Below, piece after piece: positions 35,748 to 45,693 of a stretch of DNA of 64,000 nt; the first letter of the stretch is position 1, and every line of letters begins with the position of its first letter. Below the pieces are notes generated by a model. The model searched no databases, was not told the DNA's origin, and worked only from the letters and a program-made list of their open reading frames with translations. The stretch is from Chalciporus piperatus. Lineage: Eukaryota; Basidiomycota; Agaricomycetes; Boletales; Boletaceae. The position numbers were made by a program, and so were the translations under genes. The DNA lies in NCBI GenBank assembly GCA_038093975.1, contig JBBPTG010000099.1, positions 33,289 to 97,288 on the forward strand, read 5' to 3'.

Positions 35748-36268
35748 GTGTTGCTGATGTAGACCTCCGTATTCGCTACGAGCACGACGAAAACAACAAC
35801 GGACTCATCGGATACGCTGACGCTAGTTGGGCCAACGAAACCGGCCGACACTCCGTTAGTGGCGACTCTTGGTACTATGCCGGAGGCCTCATCTCGCACG
35901 TTTCCAAGAAACAAGCCACGGTAGCGCTATCCTCAACTGAGGCAGAGTATATGGCCGCAACCCACGCTACTCAGGAGGGCTTATGGCTCCAATCGCTTTT
36001 CACCGAGCTCAGCATCCCTTTCGACTCGCCTGTCCCTGTCTATCTAGACAACACCGGCACTATCGATTTGTCGAGCGCAGCTAAGTTTCATCAACGTTCC
36101 AAACACATAGACTTATGTTATCACTTCATACGAGAGCACGTCGACAATGGTTCTTTCACGTTAATCTGGATTCCTTCTCATCACAACATTGCAGACATTT
36201 TCACTAAAGCATTACCTCGTCCAGCTTTCGAAAAATTTCGCACATCTCTTGGACTAGTGGCTCAATGA
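35748..36268 (+). pseudogene. Ty1/copia RNase H, 3' remnant of pol
   Basis: An open frame reads GYADASWAN, then KKQATVALSSTEAEYMAATHA, an RNase H signature, then KFHQRSKHIDLCYHFIREHV, and closes IADIFTKALPRPAFEKFR with a stop at 36266-36268. Everything upstream of RNase H is gone, cut off by the satellite element. A purine tract (GAAGGGGG) follows, as expected next to a 3' LTR. Confidence 0.9.
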
Positions 36269-36276
36269 AGGGGGTA

Positions 36277-36443
36277 TGTTAGACTCATTGTCATTCACAC
36301 TTAATCATCTCGCCACTCGCCTGCATACATCCAGCATTACGTAATCATTCTTACTGTACTCGCGTCGTGCCTCCGTCGTTTTCCCTCAGCGTTCTATCAC
36401 CACAAGTGACGACCGCTGAGTTAACATCGGACTAGATCCTACA
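36277..36443 (+). mobile_element. possible 3' LTR remnant of the copia element
   Basis: It begins TGTTAGACTC directly after a purine tract and could end at CTACA just before the gypsy remnant. No second copy exists in the window to confirm the ends. Confidence 0.35.
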
Positions 36444-37440
36444 CTTCCCCTTATTGGAGATCTCGTTGACAAACTGAAAGACGCTAAAGTCTTTACCAAG
36501 TTTGATGTACGATGGGGTTACAACAATGTCCGCATCAAAGACGGACATCAGTGGAAGGCCGCTTTCCTCACTCACAAAGGCCTCTTTGAACTGACTGTGA
36601 TGTTCTTTGAACTGAACAACTCCTCGGCCACCTTCCAAGTTTTTGGTTCAGTCCTTGAGAAGATATGCTTATTTTATTATATTACCATGATTATCATATG
36701 TTTTGGTGGATATAGCATTGGAATAGAGGTCAAGTTAAGTAAAATACAAGCAAATATGTAATCTCAGCAGTGCAAATTAACATGTGTATTTGAGTTGAGT
36801 TTGTCTCAATCAGTCATTTCATCAATTTACTTCAATATTCAGAAAGAAAGTCAAACAAGGTCGAAAAAATTTGTAAAAAAATCAGGAAAAATAGTGGTAA
36901 ATGACCATATATAGGTTATTATGTCTAACCAGTTATAACCAGTTTGTGTACAGTTTTGTAAAATTTTGGAAGTGACAAAACTGTAACTGAAACCAGACAT
37001 AACCAGTTACAATTTTTCACTCGGTTTCAGTTATATTTCACTCCAGTTAAGTTAAGTTTCGGTTTTTTTCCAGTTATGTAACTGGACTTTTAAACACTAC
37101 TTCCAACGCTTCATGAACGACTCTTTTAGAGACATGATAGCTGAAGGATGGCTCGTCATCTATATGGACGACCTTCTCATCTTTTCTCCCGACGACGCTA
37201 CTCACACTGCTCGCACGCAACGAGTCCTCAAACATATATGTAAGAACTAGATCTCCATCTTCATTTGGAAAAATGCAACTTTGCCGTAAACGAGGTAGAA
37301 TATCTTGGCATGATCGTCCGCCCCGGAGAGCTTGCCATGGTTTCCGTCAAACTTGACGGCATCCCTCAATGGCCCATTCCCACTACAGTTAAGGAAGTTC
37401 GCTCATTCCTTGGCTTCGCCAACTTCTACCGACATTTTAT
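36444..37440 (+). pseudogene. Ty3/gypsy reverse transcriptase remnant
   Basis: It reads [26 protein letters not shown], then, after a 461-bp insertion, RFMNDSFRDMIAEGWLVIYM and DDLLIFS (the RT catalytic YMDD). A frameshift and a TAG near 37248 follow, then LEKCNFAVNEVEYLGMI and VRSFLGFANFYRHFI. It stops at the terminal repeat of the KDZ-bearing unit at 37441. RT domain only; inactive. Confidence 0.88.
36639..37099. mobile_element. 461-bp AT-rich insertion (MITE-like) inside gypsy RT
   Basis: CTTCCAA at 36632-36638 is repeated at 37100-37106, and removing the insert plus one copy restores SATFQRFMN in the reverse transcriptase. The right end, read inward, is TAGTGTTTAAAAGTCCAG, similar to hAT ends. 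The left end (GTTTTTGGTTCAGTCC) matches it only weakly. AACCAGTTATAACCAG-type motifs recur inside. Confidence 0.7.
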
Positions 37441-37738
37441 CACTTCAGGCGACCCCTTTTGAAGGGCTGATAGCCTCTACTTTTCTTACCAGAAGAAGGG
37501 GCTAATAGCCCACTTTCCTGTGGGCGCTCCCATAGCTTTCCCACAGTATGTGGGAAAATGATTATTGAGCTATTTAGATGCAATATATCATTATGTCCCT
37601 GACTGATGGAAGTCCCACAGATCTTGCAAGGGATTCCCATGAACACCATGTGGGCTTCCCAAGTCACCATTAACATAAAGTAGCCAAAGCTATTTTTAGA
37701 CATTTCTGACCCTTGATGAGATTCTTGTGGGAGTCCCA
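37441..37738 (+). repeat. left terminal inverted repeat of the KDZ unit
   Basis: Matches the reverse complement of 49448-49724, with one extra stretch of about 22 bp near 37650 (a second TGGGCTTCCC-like copy). Confidence 0.92.
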
Positions 37739-38340
37739 CAATATGACAAACAATCTATTTCAATAAACATTTGAAAATCTTCAAGTTCCCAGCCTTTCGC
37801 AAGAGATTGATGGCCCATTAATGAATACACCACCAAATGAACAATGAATCTTTACAAGCCAAGAAAACTAGATATGATGTGCAAAGTGCCAACTCAAATG
37901 TTCCAAGATAGCATATTTCTAATATTTCTCATATTTTTGGTCATTTTGCCATATTTAGTAATGTCAAAGGAGAACAATAAATGCAACAGCATGTTTGAAC
38001 TTTGTATTTCCATGGAACAACTGTTTACTTGACTAAGTCGTACAGGATGCCACTTGGCTGAAGGTTCTACCCTAAGTTTTAACTCCAAGAATTCCAAGAA
38101 ACCTTTGGGTGACATACTGAACTTCAGAAGTACAATCTGATGCTTGCATTAGAAAGAAATGATTGATCAAGGCAAATCCCTCACGTGAATAAAATAAGCT
38201 CAGGTTGAACAGTGAGACACTTTGGAAGTCAACAAAAGACCTGAATGTCAGTTACAATGCAAAAGGGATACTCAGTCAAGATTAGTGGGCAGTCTCATTA
38301 GAAGCTCGCACAGAAGATAGAAGATGGGTAGAAGGCCCAA
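37739..38340. other. AT-rich interior of the KDZ unit, no gene
   Basis: No coding sequence with family resemblance. It separates the left terminal repeat from the satellite array. Confidence 0.4.
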
Positions 38341-38379
38341 TGTACTTCAGGGAGATCCCACTTGGTATGTATGAGAAGC

Positions 38380-39480
38380 CTCATATGATCAGGGTGACTT
38401 CCATTGGGGTTATGTGGGCGGCCCCATATGAGAGGGAGACTCCTGTTGGGCATATATGGGAAGCCCTATACACCTGATGCGAATCCTGCAGGGGATGTGG
38501 GAAGCCTATCTGACAAGGGGGGCTCCCACAGAGAATAAGTGGGAAGCCTTCTATTCCAAGGAGGAGTCCCACCAAGGATGTGTGGGATGCCCTATACACC
38601 CCATGGGACTCCCGCCGGGAAGTGTGGGAAGCCTTTTATCCCAAGGGGGAGTCCCTCCAAGGATATGTGGGATGCCTATATGCCAATGGGGAGTCCCAGC
38701 AAGGATGTGTGGGATGCCCTATATGTCCCATGGGACTCCCGCTGGGGAAGTGTGGGAAGCCTATATGCCAAGGAGGAGTCCCACCAAGGATATGTGGGAA
38801 GCCTTCTATTCCAAGGAGGAGTCCCACCAATGATGTGTGGGATGCCCTATAAACCCCATGGGACTTCCATGGGAGAAGTGTGGGAAGCCTTCTATCCCAA
38901 GTAGGAGTCCCACCAGGGATGTGTGGGATGCCCTATACCTCCCATGGGACTCCCGCATGGAAAGTGTGGGAAGCCTATATGCCAACGGGGAATCCCACCA
39001 AAGACATGTGGGAAGCCTTCTATCCCACAGGGGAGTCCCACGAAAGATATGTGGGAAGCCTTCTATCTCAAGGGGGAGTCCCACCAAGGATGTGTGGGAT
39101 GCCCCATATACCCCATGGGAATCCCGCATGGAAAGTGTGGGAAGCCTATATGCCAACGGGGAATCCCACCAAAGACATGTGGGAAGCCTTCTATCCCAGG
39201 GAGGAGTCTCACGAAAGATATGTGGGAAGCCTTCTATCCCAAGGGGGAGTCCCACCAAGGATGTGTGGGATGCCCCATACACCCCATGGGAATCCCGCAG
39301 GAGATGTGTGGGAAGCCTATATGACAAGATGGAGTTCCAACAAGGATGTGTGAGAAGCCTTATATGGCAAGAAAGAGACATGGATGCATGGGAGGACCTG
39401 TATACGACTCCCACTGAGGCTGTGTGGGAAGCTTTATATGCCAAGGGGAACCCCCAGTGAGGATGAGTGGGAAGCCCTAT
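38380..39480 (+). repeat. minisatellite with GGGAGTCCC palindromes (left subterminal array)
   Basis: Units of about 60 bp carry GTGTGGGAAGCCT, TATGCCAA and GGGGAGTCCCACCAAGGATG, alternating with CCATGGGACTCCCGC. More than fifteen units, with higher-order duplication of about 120-170 bp. The long ORFs in all frames are products of the array. Confidence 0.9.
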
Positions 39481-39830
39481 ATCAAAGGTGTGACTCTCAT
39501 CTGAGAAATGTGGAAAGCACCATATAATTACCAGATGACTGAGCCCAGGTGATGCTGCAATAAGTGTTGTCAAGATCACACAGATGTATTGGTTGTTAAA
39601 GTGTGATGCAGACACAAGGTTGGCAGTGTGTGAGCAATACACACTGATTGCCTGGGGTTTTATGAGCTCCTCCAAATGTGACAAAGAGTAAATAGAAGTC
39701 TTGGAAACTTGAAATCCATGTTAAGTTTACTTCTTCTCCAGACTCCCCTCAGAGCTATCCACATGTCCTCAAGGGATACCCACATGGCCTGAAGTCTGAT
39801 CATGGTCCATGGACTACCCACATTTCCTGA
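39481..39830. other. spacer between two satellite arrays
   Basis: No gene or repeat recognised. Confidence 0.35.
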
Positions 39831-40770
39831 GGGGATCTTCCCACATGTCACAATGGGAGTCCCATATAGCGCAGAGGGATTCCCACATGTCAGACAGGGA
39901 TGCCCATATATCCCAAAGGGATTCCCACATATTACGACGGGAGTCCCATACATGTGCAAGGGATTCCCACATGTCACGACGGGAGTCCCACATGTCAGAA
40001 TGGGAGTCCCATATAGCGCAGAGGGATTCCCACATGGCAGACAGGGATGCCCATATATCCCAAAGGGATTCCCACATATTACGACGGGAATCCCATACAT
40101 GTGCAAGGGATTCCCACATGTCACGACGGGTGTTACGAACGCTCAGTTCCTTATCCTAGTCTTTCCTAGACTTCACTACACTTACTACGTTTCTCTTTCA
40201 CTTTTGAACTTAGTCGCTTTCTCTCCCTTTTCTGTTATCTTATCTTATCAAGATCACATCACGTGACCTGCTGACATCAGCTAGGTCTAGCCTTTCGCTT
40301 ACGTAACGTGGCTGTGCGTGGCTGTGCACTTTCCCCACTGTCCATGACTCATACCGAGTCACCATGACTCAGACTCTTAATGACTCATTATGACTCACCG
40401 TGACTCATACTGACTCACGCTGACTCATCTCGCTTCCTAGTATACGCTACATATGGCTGTTACTCGCCATGACTCATATCTAGTCATACCTAGTCATATA
40501 GTTAAGGTTTAGCCCCAACATGTACAAACACTGTCAATAGTATATAAACCCGGGTTGACAAGCACGGCTCTCCAGTCTTGTTCTCCTGGAGTTTCCTCAT
40601 CGAACCTCAGCCAAGTACATCGGCTCGCTATTGTCTAGTGTGAGTCTTAGCTCTTAGTTGAGTTGAGTCGTTTCAACGGGAGTCCCACATTTCATAATGG
40701 GAGTCCCATATAGCACAGAGGGATTCCCATATGTCACAACAGGAGTCCCACATGCAAGTTATCCACATCT
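39831..40770. repeat. second minisatellite (GGGATTCCCACAT), split by a solo LTR
   Basis: Units such as CACGACGGGAGTCCCACATG and GCAGAGGGATTCCCACATG occupy 39831-40130 and resume at 40676-40770. The solo LTR at 40131-40675 lies between, with ACGGG duplicated on both sides. Confidence 0.9.
40131..40675 (+). mobile_element. solo LTR 1 (545 bp), target duplication ACGGG
   Basis: Starts TGTTACGAAC and ends CGTTTCA. ACGGG precedes it (40126-40130) and follows it (40676-40680). It contains eight TGACTCA heptamers in 40345-40476, a GTATATAAA TATA box near 40541, and a second copy at 40951-41543. No internal retroelement sequence remains, so it arose by LTR-LTR recombination. Drawn as plus because the TATA box is read that way. 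Confidence 0.95.
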
Positions 40771-40950
40771 CATATCAATAACTCAACCAAACAGGAACAC
40801 AGCACATTAGTGATTGTTGACTATCTACACAAGAATGGCAAGACTATGTACTCTACTCTTCACCGGAGTCCTCTGAATATGTGGCTTCATTGGATGGCCC
40901 CATCCCTGCATTGCCCATGGCCATGGGATAGTTGTAAGGAGGAGCAGGAC

Positions 40951-41543
40951 TGTTACGAACGCTCAGTTCCTTATCCTAGTCTTTCCTACACTTACTACGT
41001 TTCTCTTTCACTTTTGGACTTAGTCGCTTTCTCTCCCTTTTCTGTTATCTTATCTTATCAAGATCACATCACATGACCTGCTGACATCAGCTAGGTCTAG
41101 CCTTTCGCTTACATAACGTGGCTGTACGTGGCTGTGCATCTTCCCCACTGTCCATGACTCATACCGAGTCACCATGACTCAGACTCTTAATGACTCATTA
41201 TGACTCACCGTGACTCATACTGACTCACGCTGACTCATCTCGCTTCCTAGTCATATACGCTATTGGCTGTTACTCGCCATGACTCATATCTAGTCATACC
41301 TAGTCATATAGTTAAGGTTTAGCCACAACATGTACAAACACTGTCAATAGTATATAAACCCAGGTTGACAAGCACTGGCTCCCCAGTCTTGTTCTCCTGG
41401 AGTTTCCTCTTCTTGAACTTCATGGGCCAAGCGCTCCTGCTTGCCTAGTCTGATCCTCAGCTCTAGTTACTGAGTTGATGTGGTTTCGCTAGGGCATGTT
41501 GTCTGATGATAGCGCTAGCTCTTGATTGAGTTGAGTCGTTTCA
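40951..41543 (+). mobile_element. solo LTR 2 (593 bp), target duplication AGGAC
   Basis: Same family as solo LTR 1, with the same termini, the eight TGACTCA sites (41155-41286) and the TATA box. AGGAC lies at 40946-40950 and 41544-41548. It has inserted in the last coding exon of the minus-strand gene and supplies a premature TGA stop. Confidence 0.95.
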
Positions 41544-44527
41544 AGGACCATGAGGAGGTTGGTATGGTGGATACATCTGATTGTGATACATGGGCATAGG
41601 GGGGTACTGGTAAAACTGTGAATGTGCCGGATGCAACCATGGATTAGCAAGACCACCAGGTGGAGGCCCTGGAACAACAGATCGACCACGATGAACCTTG
41701 GAGCGGGATTTTACTCGTTCCCGAGGTGACTGTGTGGGAGCACGGGATCGAGGCCGAGTTGGGTTTGCAACAGTGCTGCGAGGCACCAGTGGACCAACAA
41801 CATCATCATCATCAGAGTCTGCCCGGTGAGGGAGTTGCAATGGACGAGCAGGCACAGCTTCAATATGCAGAGGAACAGCACGAGGAGCAGGGTGAGGTCG
41901 CAGAGGGGCAAGAGGAGGTGATGGAGTTGGGACTGGTGGTGGTTTGGGATTGGCTTCAGTGACATCAAGACCTTCCGACTCTGAATCATCAATCCAGCGC
42001 CTCACTCGGCGGCGTGGCTCGATAGGTTTCGAGGATGGACCAGCTGAGTGTTCACGTGTATCCTTGTCCACCTCGACACTCGCAGATCGCGCTCGCTTCT
42101 TCTTTCCTTTGCCCTTCTTGCTCGCAGTCGGCTTCAGGGAATTTCGAATGGAAGCGAGAATGTCGCCATGAGTGTCGATCACCAAGGGGATAGAACCCCA
42201 TGCAGTATCAGCAGGGGATATCGAGAGCTCAGCTATGATGTATTAGTTCTTGCCATGATGTTACACTTAACAATGCATACCTTGGTCCCATGAGACAATG
42301 TCGATCTCGTTCGCGACCTTGGCTTTCGCCTCTGAGTTCCGTTTATAGGCCTCCAGCATTCTTCGCAACGCACTGAGTCCCAGACTCTTAGCATCGCAAT
42401 TGATGCCTGGCACAAGTGACTCAGTGTCCCAGTTGACCAAGCGAACCTTCAACTCGATTGCCACCTCCAGCCACCGTGCCCAAGGAAAGGTTTGCCCTTT
42501 AATCTTGAGCGACGATCCACCCTGAAATGCCGCTGGAAGTATTTGAGTATTAGTCCACAGCTGCAACCCAATGTCCCTTACCTAGCTTTTTTACAAGGAT
42601 TTTGCTGAGACTTGTACGTGCACCATCCCGAGTTTTTGTGTGGATCTCGTGGGCAGCGAGACGAGGGGCTTGCCCAGACGGGTCAGCGGAACCAAGCAAG
42701 GATGTGAATGCACCGTGCAACAATGTTTGCCTCAATTCTTGAGCCCTAGGGACATTTAGTGCACCACTTCCATTATGCAACTGCCGACTTACTTAAAACA
42801 TGTTTTGAAGGTGTTGAGAATCTTCTTGGCAGGGATACCCACATTATCCAGTAGAAACTGCGCACGGCGACTGCCTCCAAAAAATGCTGAGCCTTTCCTC
42901 GCAACATCATCGACACCAGTGTAAATCATGGCACCAATAACTTCAACATCCTCGATATTTCTGTAGGCCGCAGCCTATAGGAGACTCAGCTGCAACACTC
43001 GAGAAGTTAGAATGGCGGAACATACCAGGGAGGAGAATTGCTTCCCTGCATTCTTTACGCGGAGTGCAGCACTCTGAGACCCAGTATCATTCTGCGGTTT
43101 GACCTCTAATTGTCTTCGGATCTCCGCCCTTTGCTCGTCGTTGGTTGTTACATCCCATGTCTTCTCCTTGAACATTCTATACTCCATGGCAATGCACTCC
43201 TCCCAATCCTTCTGGGATTCTGCAGAGATAATGGTCAGAATAGGTGGGTTGCCACTACATGAGCTACACACCTTCTAATGTCTTGGGTTGATCTTGCGCG
43301 AGGAAGGCGCGAAAGAGATTTACCAAGCTTGTTGCGCGCGCTTTGTGGGTAGCAATCCCAGCTTCTAGCAACACTGTGCGAGTGGTGCGTCCGATTTCTT
43401 GTGCTAATTCCTCAGCGCGTGCCAAGACTTGAGCCCCGAAGGCACGACATTCCTCCCGTTCCTCGTTTGTCATCGGACCATGCTTCATATCCCACATATC
43501 CCTCGTCAGGACGTCAACAGGGTCATCTTCGTGCGTGGGGGCCTCCGCTTCATCATCTTCGTTGTTGTTCCCGTTCTCTGCCTCCTCCTCTTGATCTCGC
43601 TCTGCCGTGTTATCCCTGTAGTCTGGGTCCCGATCGTCATCATCGCCTGGGAGATTTAATTCCTCACGGTCCGCTCGCCATTTTCCCTTTTCAAAAAAGC
43701 GATCGGGAGGAGTCTGTGAAACACTGATGTCAGCATGGACGATTGTGATCACCTAGGTTACAATTACCTCGTCATTATCATCCACCGCATCACTATTCTT
43801 CGCAGGCGAAGATTCAGGTGGCGGGGACAACGGAGGCAACGGGGACTTGGGTAATGGGGGTGGGGTATGCAATTCCTGTGCGCCGATGTAAACCTTCAGA
43901 CCATCCATCGATATGTTTTGACACATACCCTTATCGGTGTTCTTAATCCCGCCTCGGCTGCTGCATCATCGGCGTCTGGCGATATAAATCGGTTTGGATC
44001 ATCGAGCATTGGATCATTCCGAGGGGGTGGCTGTTCAGGATGGATGCTCTGTGATCTCATTATGGCATCCTGAACTTCATGGGATGCATCCTCAGCTGGA
44101 AGAGGATCCCCTGGCGGGGGCACGTCTGTGGCTTTGGCCGAGGAGGCCTTGATCGAGCGGGACGGCTTGTCAGTCATTGGGTCATTCTTCTGTGCAGATC
44201 GTGTCATCAATCGTTCATTTACTGTACAATCAACCTCACCTGCCCCGTGCGACGCTTCTTGCCTCGAGGAGGGCTGATCTTCTTCACTGGCGCTTCCTGT
44301 GCTTCATTTTCAGTGGTTGGGTCATTCTTCTGGGCAGTGAGTCATCAATCGTGGATTTACTGTACAATCAATCTCACCTTCAGTGTGCGACGCTTCTTGC
44401 CTCGAGGAGGCCCGATCTTAATACCTGGATCTTCCTGTCCTTCATTGGGGCTGGAGATCGACGGTGCATTTGCATCCAGACCATCTGCACCAAGAGCGGC
44501 CTTCGCGCGGCGGGTGAGAAGAACCAT
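41541..44527 (-). CDS. unknown KDZ-linked protein, divergent partner of the transposase
   Basis: ATG at 44527, with exons 44378-44527 and 44240-44329, a third beginning at 44189, then about six more down to 41541. Basic PPRGKKRRT appears twice through an exon duplication. Next are acidic and proline-rich stretches. A conserved-looking helical region follows with LTRDMWDMKHG, GRTTRTVLLEAGIATHKARA and DWEECIAMEYRMFKEK, then NIEDVEVIGAMIYTG and FPWARWLEVAIELKVRLVNW. The tail is basic and Pro/Arg-rich. Proteins of this type recur in agaric genomes, probably as transposon-borne genes, but I know no function. Nuclear location is inferred from the basic clusters. The present stop at 41541-41543 lies inside solo LTR 2. 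Without the LTR the frame runs on 22 codons to a TAG at 40853-40855. Middle exon borders are approximate. Confidence 0.72.
44200..44420 (-). repeat. tandem exon-plus-intron duplication in the KDZ-linked gene
   Basis: About 137 bp, holding the exon end PPRGKKRRT, the donor GTGAG(A/G)TTGATTGTACAG, a short intron and the acceptor before KNDP, occur twice in a row. Both keep reading frame and splice signals, so the duplication added a 30-codon exon. Confidence 0.88.
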
Positions 44528-44609
44528 CGGGCTGCTACGAAATTGGTAGTGAGCATGATGAATCAGTCGGTCGGTCTAGGCACGATACGCATCGTTGCCT
44601 TGCATCACT

Positions 44610-45127
44610 GTTCGACACGCGTCGAACGGGGGCGACCGAGACACTCGCGCCAGACACGCGTCTGACTGAGCATCACAGGGAAAGTAATAGATGGACCTAC
44701 TGTACAGTAGCAATGAGCGGAAGGAGTGGTATAGACGGGGAAGAATGGACGAGGGGTGAGACTGCAAAGCGGTTAGAGACAACTGAACGGGCAAAGGAGG
44801 ACGTACAATGGCGACAACACGGGATAATATTCGGAAGGAGGGTAGATGGTGAAGACTGGACGAGCGGCGAGACTGTAAAGAAGTGAGCGCAGATGGAACT
44901 CAATGGATGAACTTACTGGGAGGAGTGTTGTGACGGCAAAGATGTCTGGAGGAGCATTGAGACTGTAATGAAGTGAGCGCACACTGAAATCAGTGGATAA
45001 CTTACGATGGCGCGCCCTGGGAGGTCGAAGGATGGTGCAACGAAGCGCTTCGTGCACGAGCGAGTACAGCAGGACACGCGTCCTGCTATACTATGCTGAA
45101 GGAAGTAGTCCCAACACGCGTTGGGAC
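44610..45127. promoter_or_regulatory. four dyads sharing the core ACACGCGT
   Basis: GTTCGAC/GTCGAAC (44610-44627), CAGAC/GTCTG (44651-44664), AGCAGGAC/GTCCTGCT (45068-45087) and GTCCCAAC/GTTGGGAC (45108-45127) are perfect inverted arms around the same ACGC spacer. The arms differ in sequence; the core ACACGCGT is constant. ACGCGT is also the classical MluI cell-cycle box bound by MBF in yeasts. Function here is inferred. Confidence 0.75.
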
Positions 45128-45690
45128 TCGGAAGATGCTTGAGGGAGGTGGTGGTGGTGATGTGGTGTGTGGATGGAAAGAGATGGTGGACGAGGGAAAA
45201 CTGTGGACCGCTGTTTGGATGTTTTCCAAACTCCGCAGAAATACGCGGTTCCCCAGATTGGGTAGGTTGCCTAATCAAATGAAGTAACACATCTCTACCT
45301 AATTTGACAGCTTCACGTAAGTGTCATCGGAGTTTCAACTTAATCACCCAGCGGAGCTCAAACACTATTCTCTCCTTCGTCCTTCTTCTCTTCCATCCAC
45401 CACCACCACCACCACCGCTTCCCTCAAGCATCTTCCGAGTCCCAACACGTGTTGGGACTACTTCCTTCCGTATAGTATAGCAGGATGCGTGTCCTGCTGT
45501 ACTTGCTTGTGCATGAAGCGTTTTGTTGCACCATCCTTCGACCTCCCAGGGCGTGCCATCGTAAGTTATCCACTGATTTCAGTGTGCGCTCACTTCATTA
45601 CAGTCTCAACGCTCCTCCAGACATCTTTGCCGTCACAACACTCCTCCCAGTAAGTTCATCCATTGAGTTCCATCTGCGCTCACCACTCTT
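44880..45690. promoter_or_regulatory. inverted-repeat bidirectional promoter/leader of the KDZ pair
   Basis: About 300 bp at 44880-45180 are repeated inverted at about 45395-45684, around a 215-bp unlike centre. Each arm contains, outward: CCTCAAGCATCTTCCGAG, two 20-bp dyads, CCTCCCAGGGCG, and leader pieces GTAAGTTATCC...CATTACAG and CTCCTCCCAGTAAGTTCATCC that look like 5'-UTR introns. The plus arm leads directly into the KDZ ATG (45694), the minus arm toward the partner gene ATG (44527). Both genes thus start from copies of one leader. Confidence 0.82.
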
Positions 45691-45693
45691 ACA

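Larger units (their letters stand above)
32989..35759. mobile_element. 2.77-kb inverted-repeat element built of satellite arrays
   Basis: The ends are inverted copies: CATCAGCAACACTGCAAAAA, continuing through GTCTGAAGTTACTGGAATGACTGG, at 32989 and, reversed, ending at 35759. The inverted relation extends loosely inward through a CCAGT-rich array on the left and its complement (ACTGG) on the right. The middle holds two other arrays. No transposase. It interrupts a transposon-type gene on the left and abuts a copia remnant on the right. The outer 12 bp may belong to the flanks rather than the element. Confidence 0.75.

Noticed and set aside
38456..39460. long overlapping ORFs (up to about 290 codons) in several frames
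   Set aside because: All lie in the minisatellite and repeat the same short peptide. They are products of unit lengths divisible by three.
39802..40266. pair of 154-codon ORFs on both strands
   Set aside because: They are the second minisatellite and run into solo LTR 1.
41660..41962. plus-strand ORF antisense to the KDZ-linked gene
   Set aside because: Gln/Glu-rich shadow of the Pro/Arg-rich coding strand.
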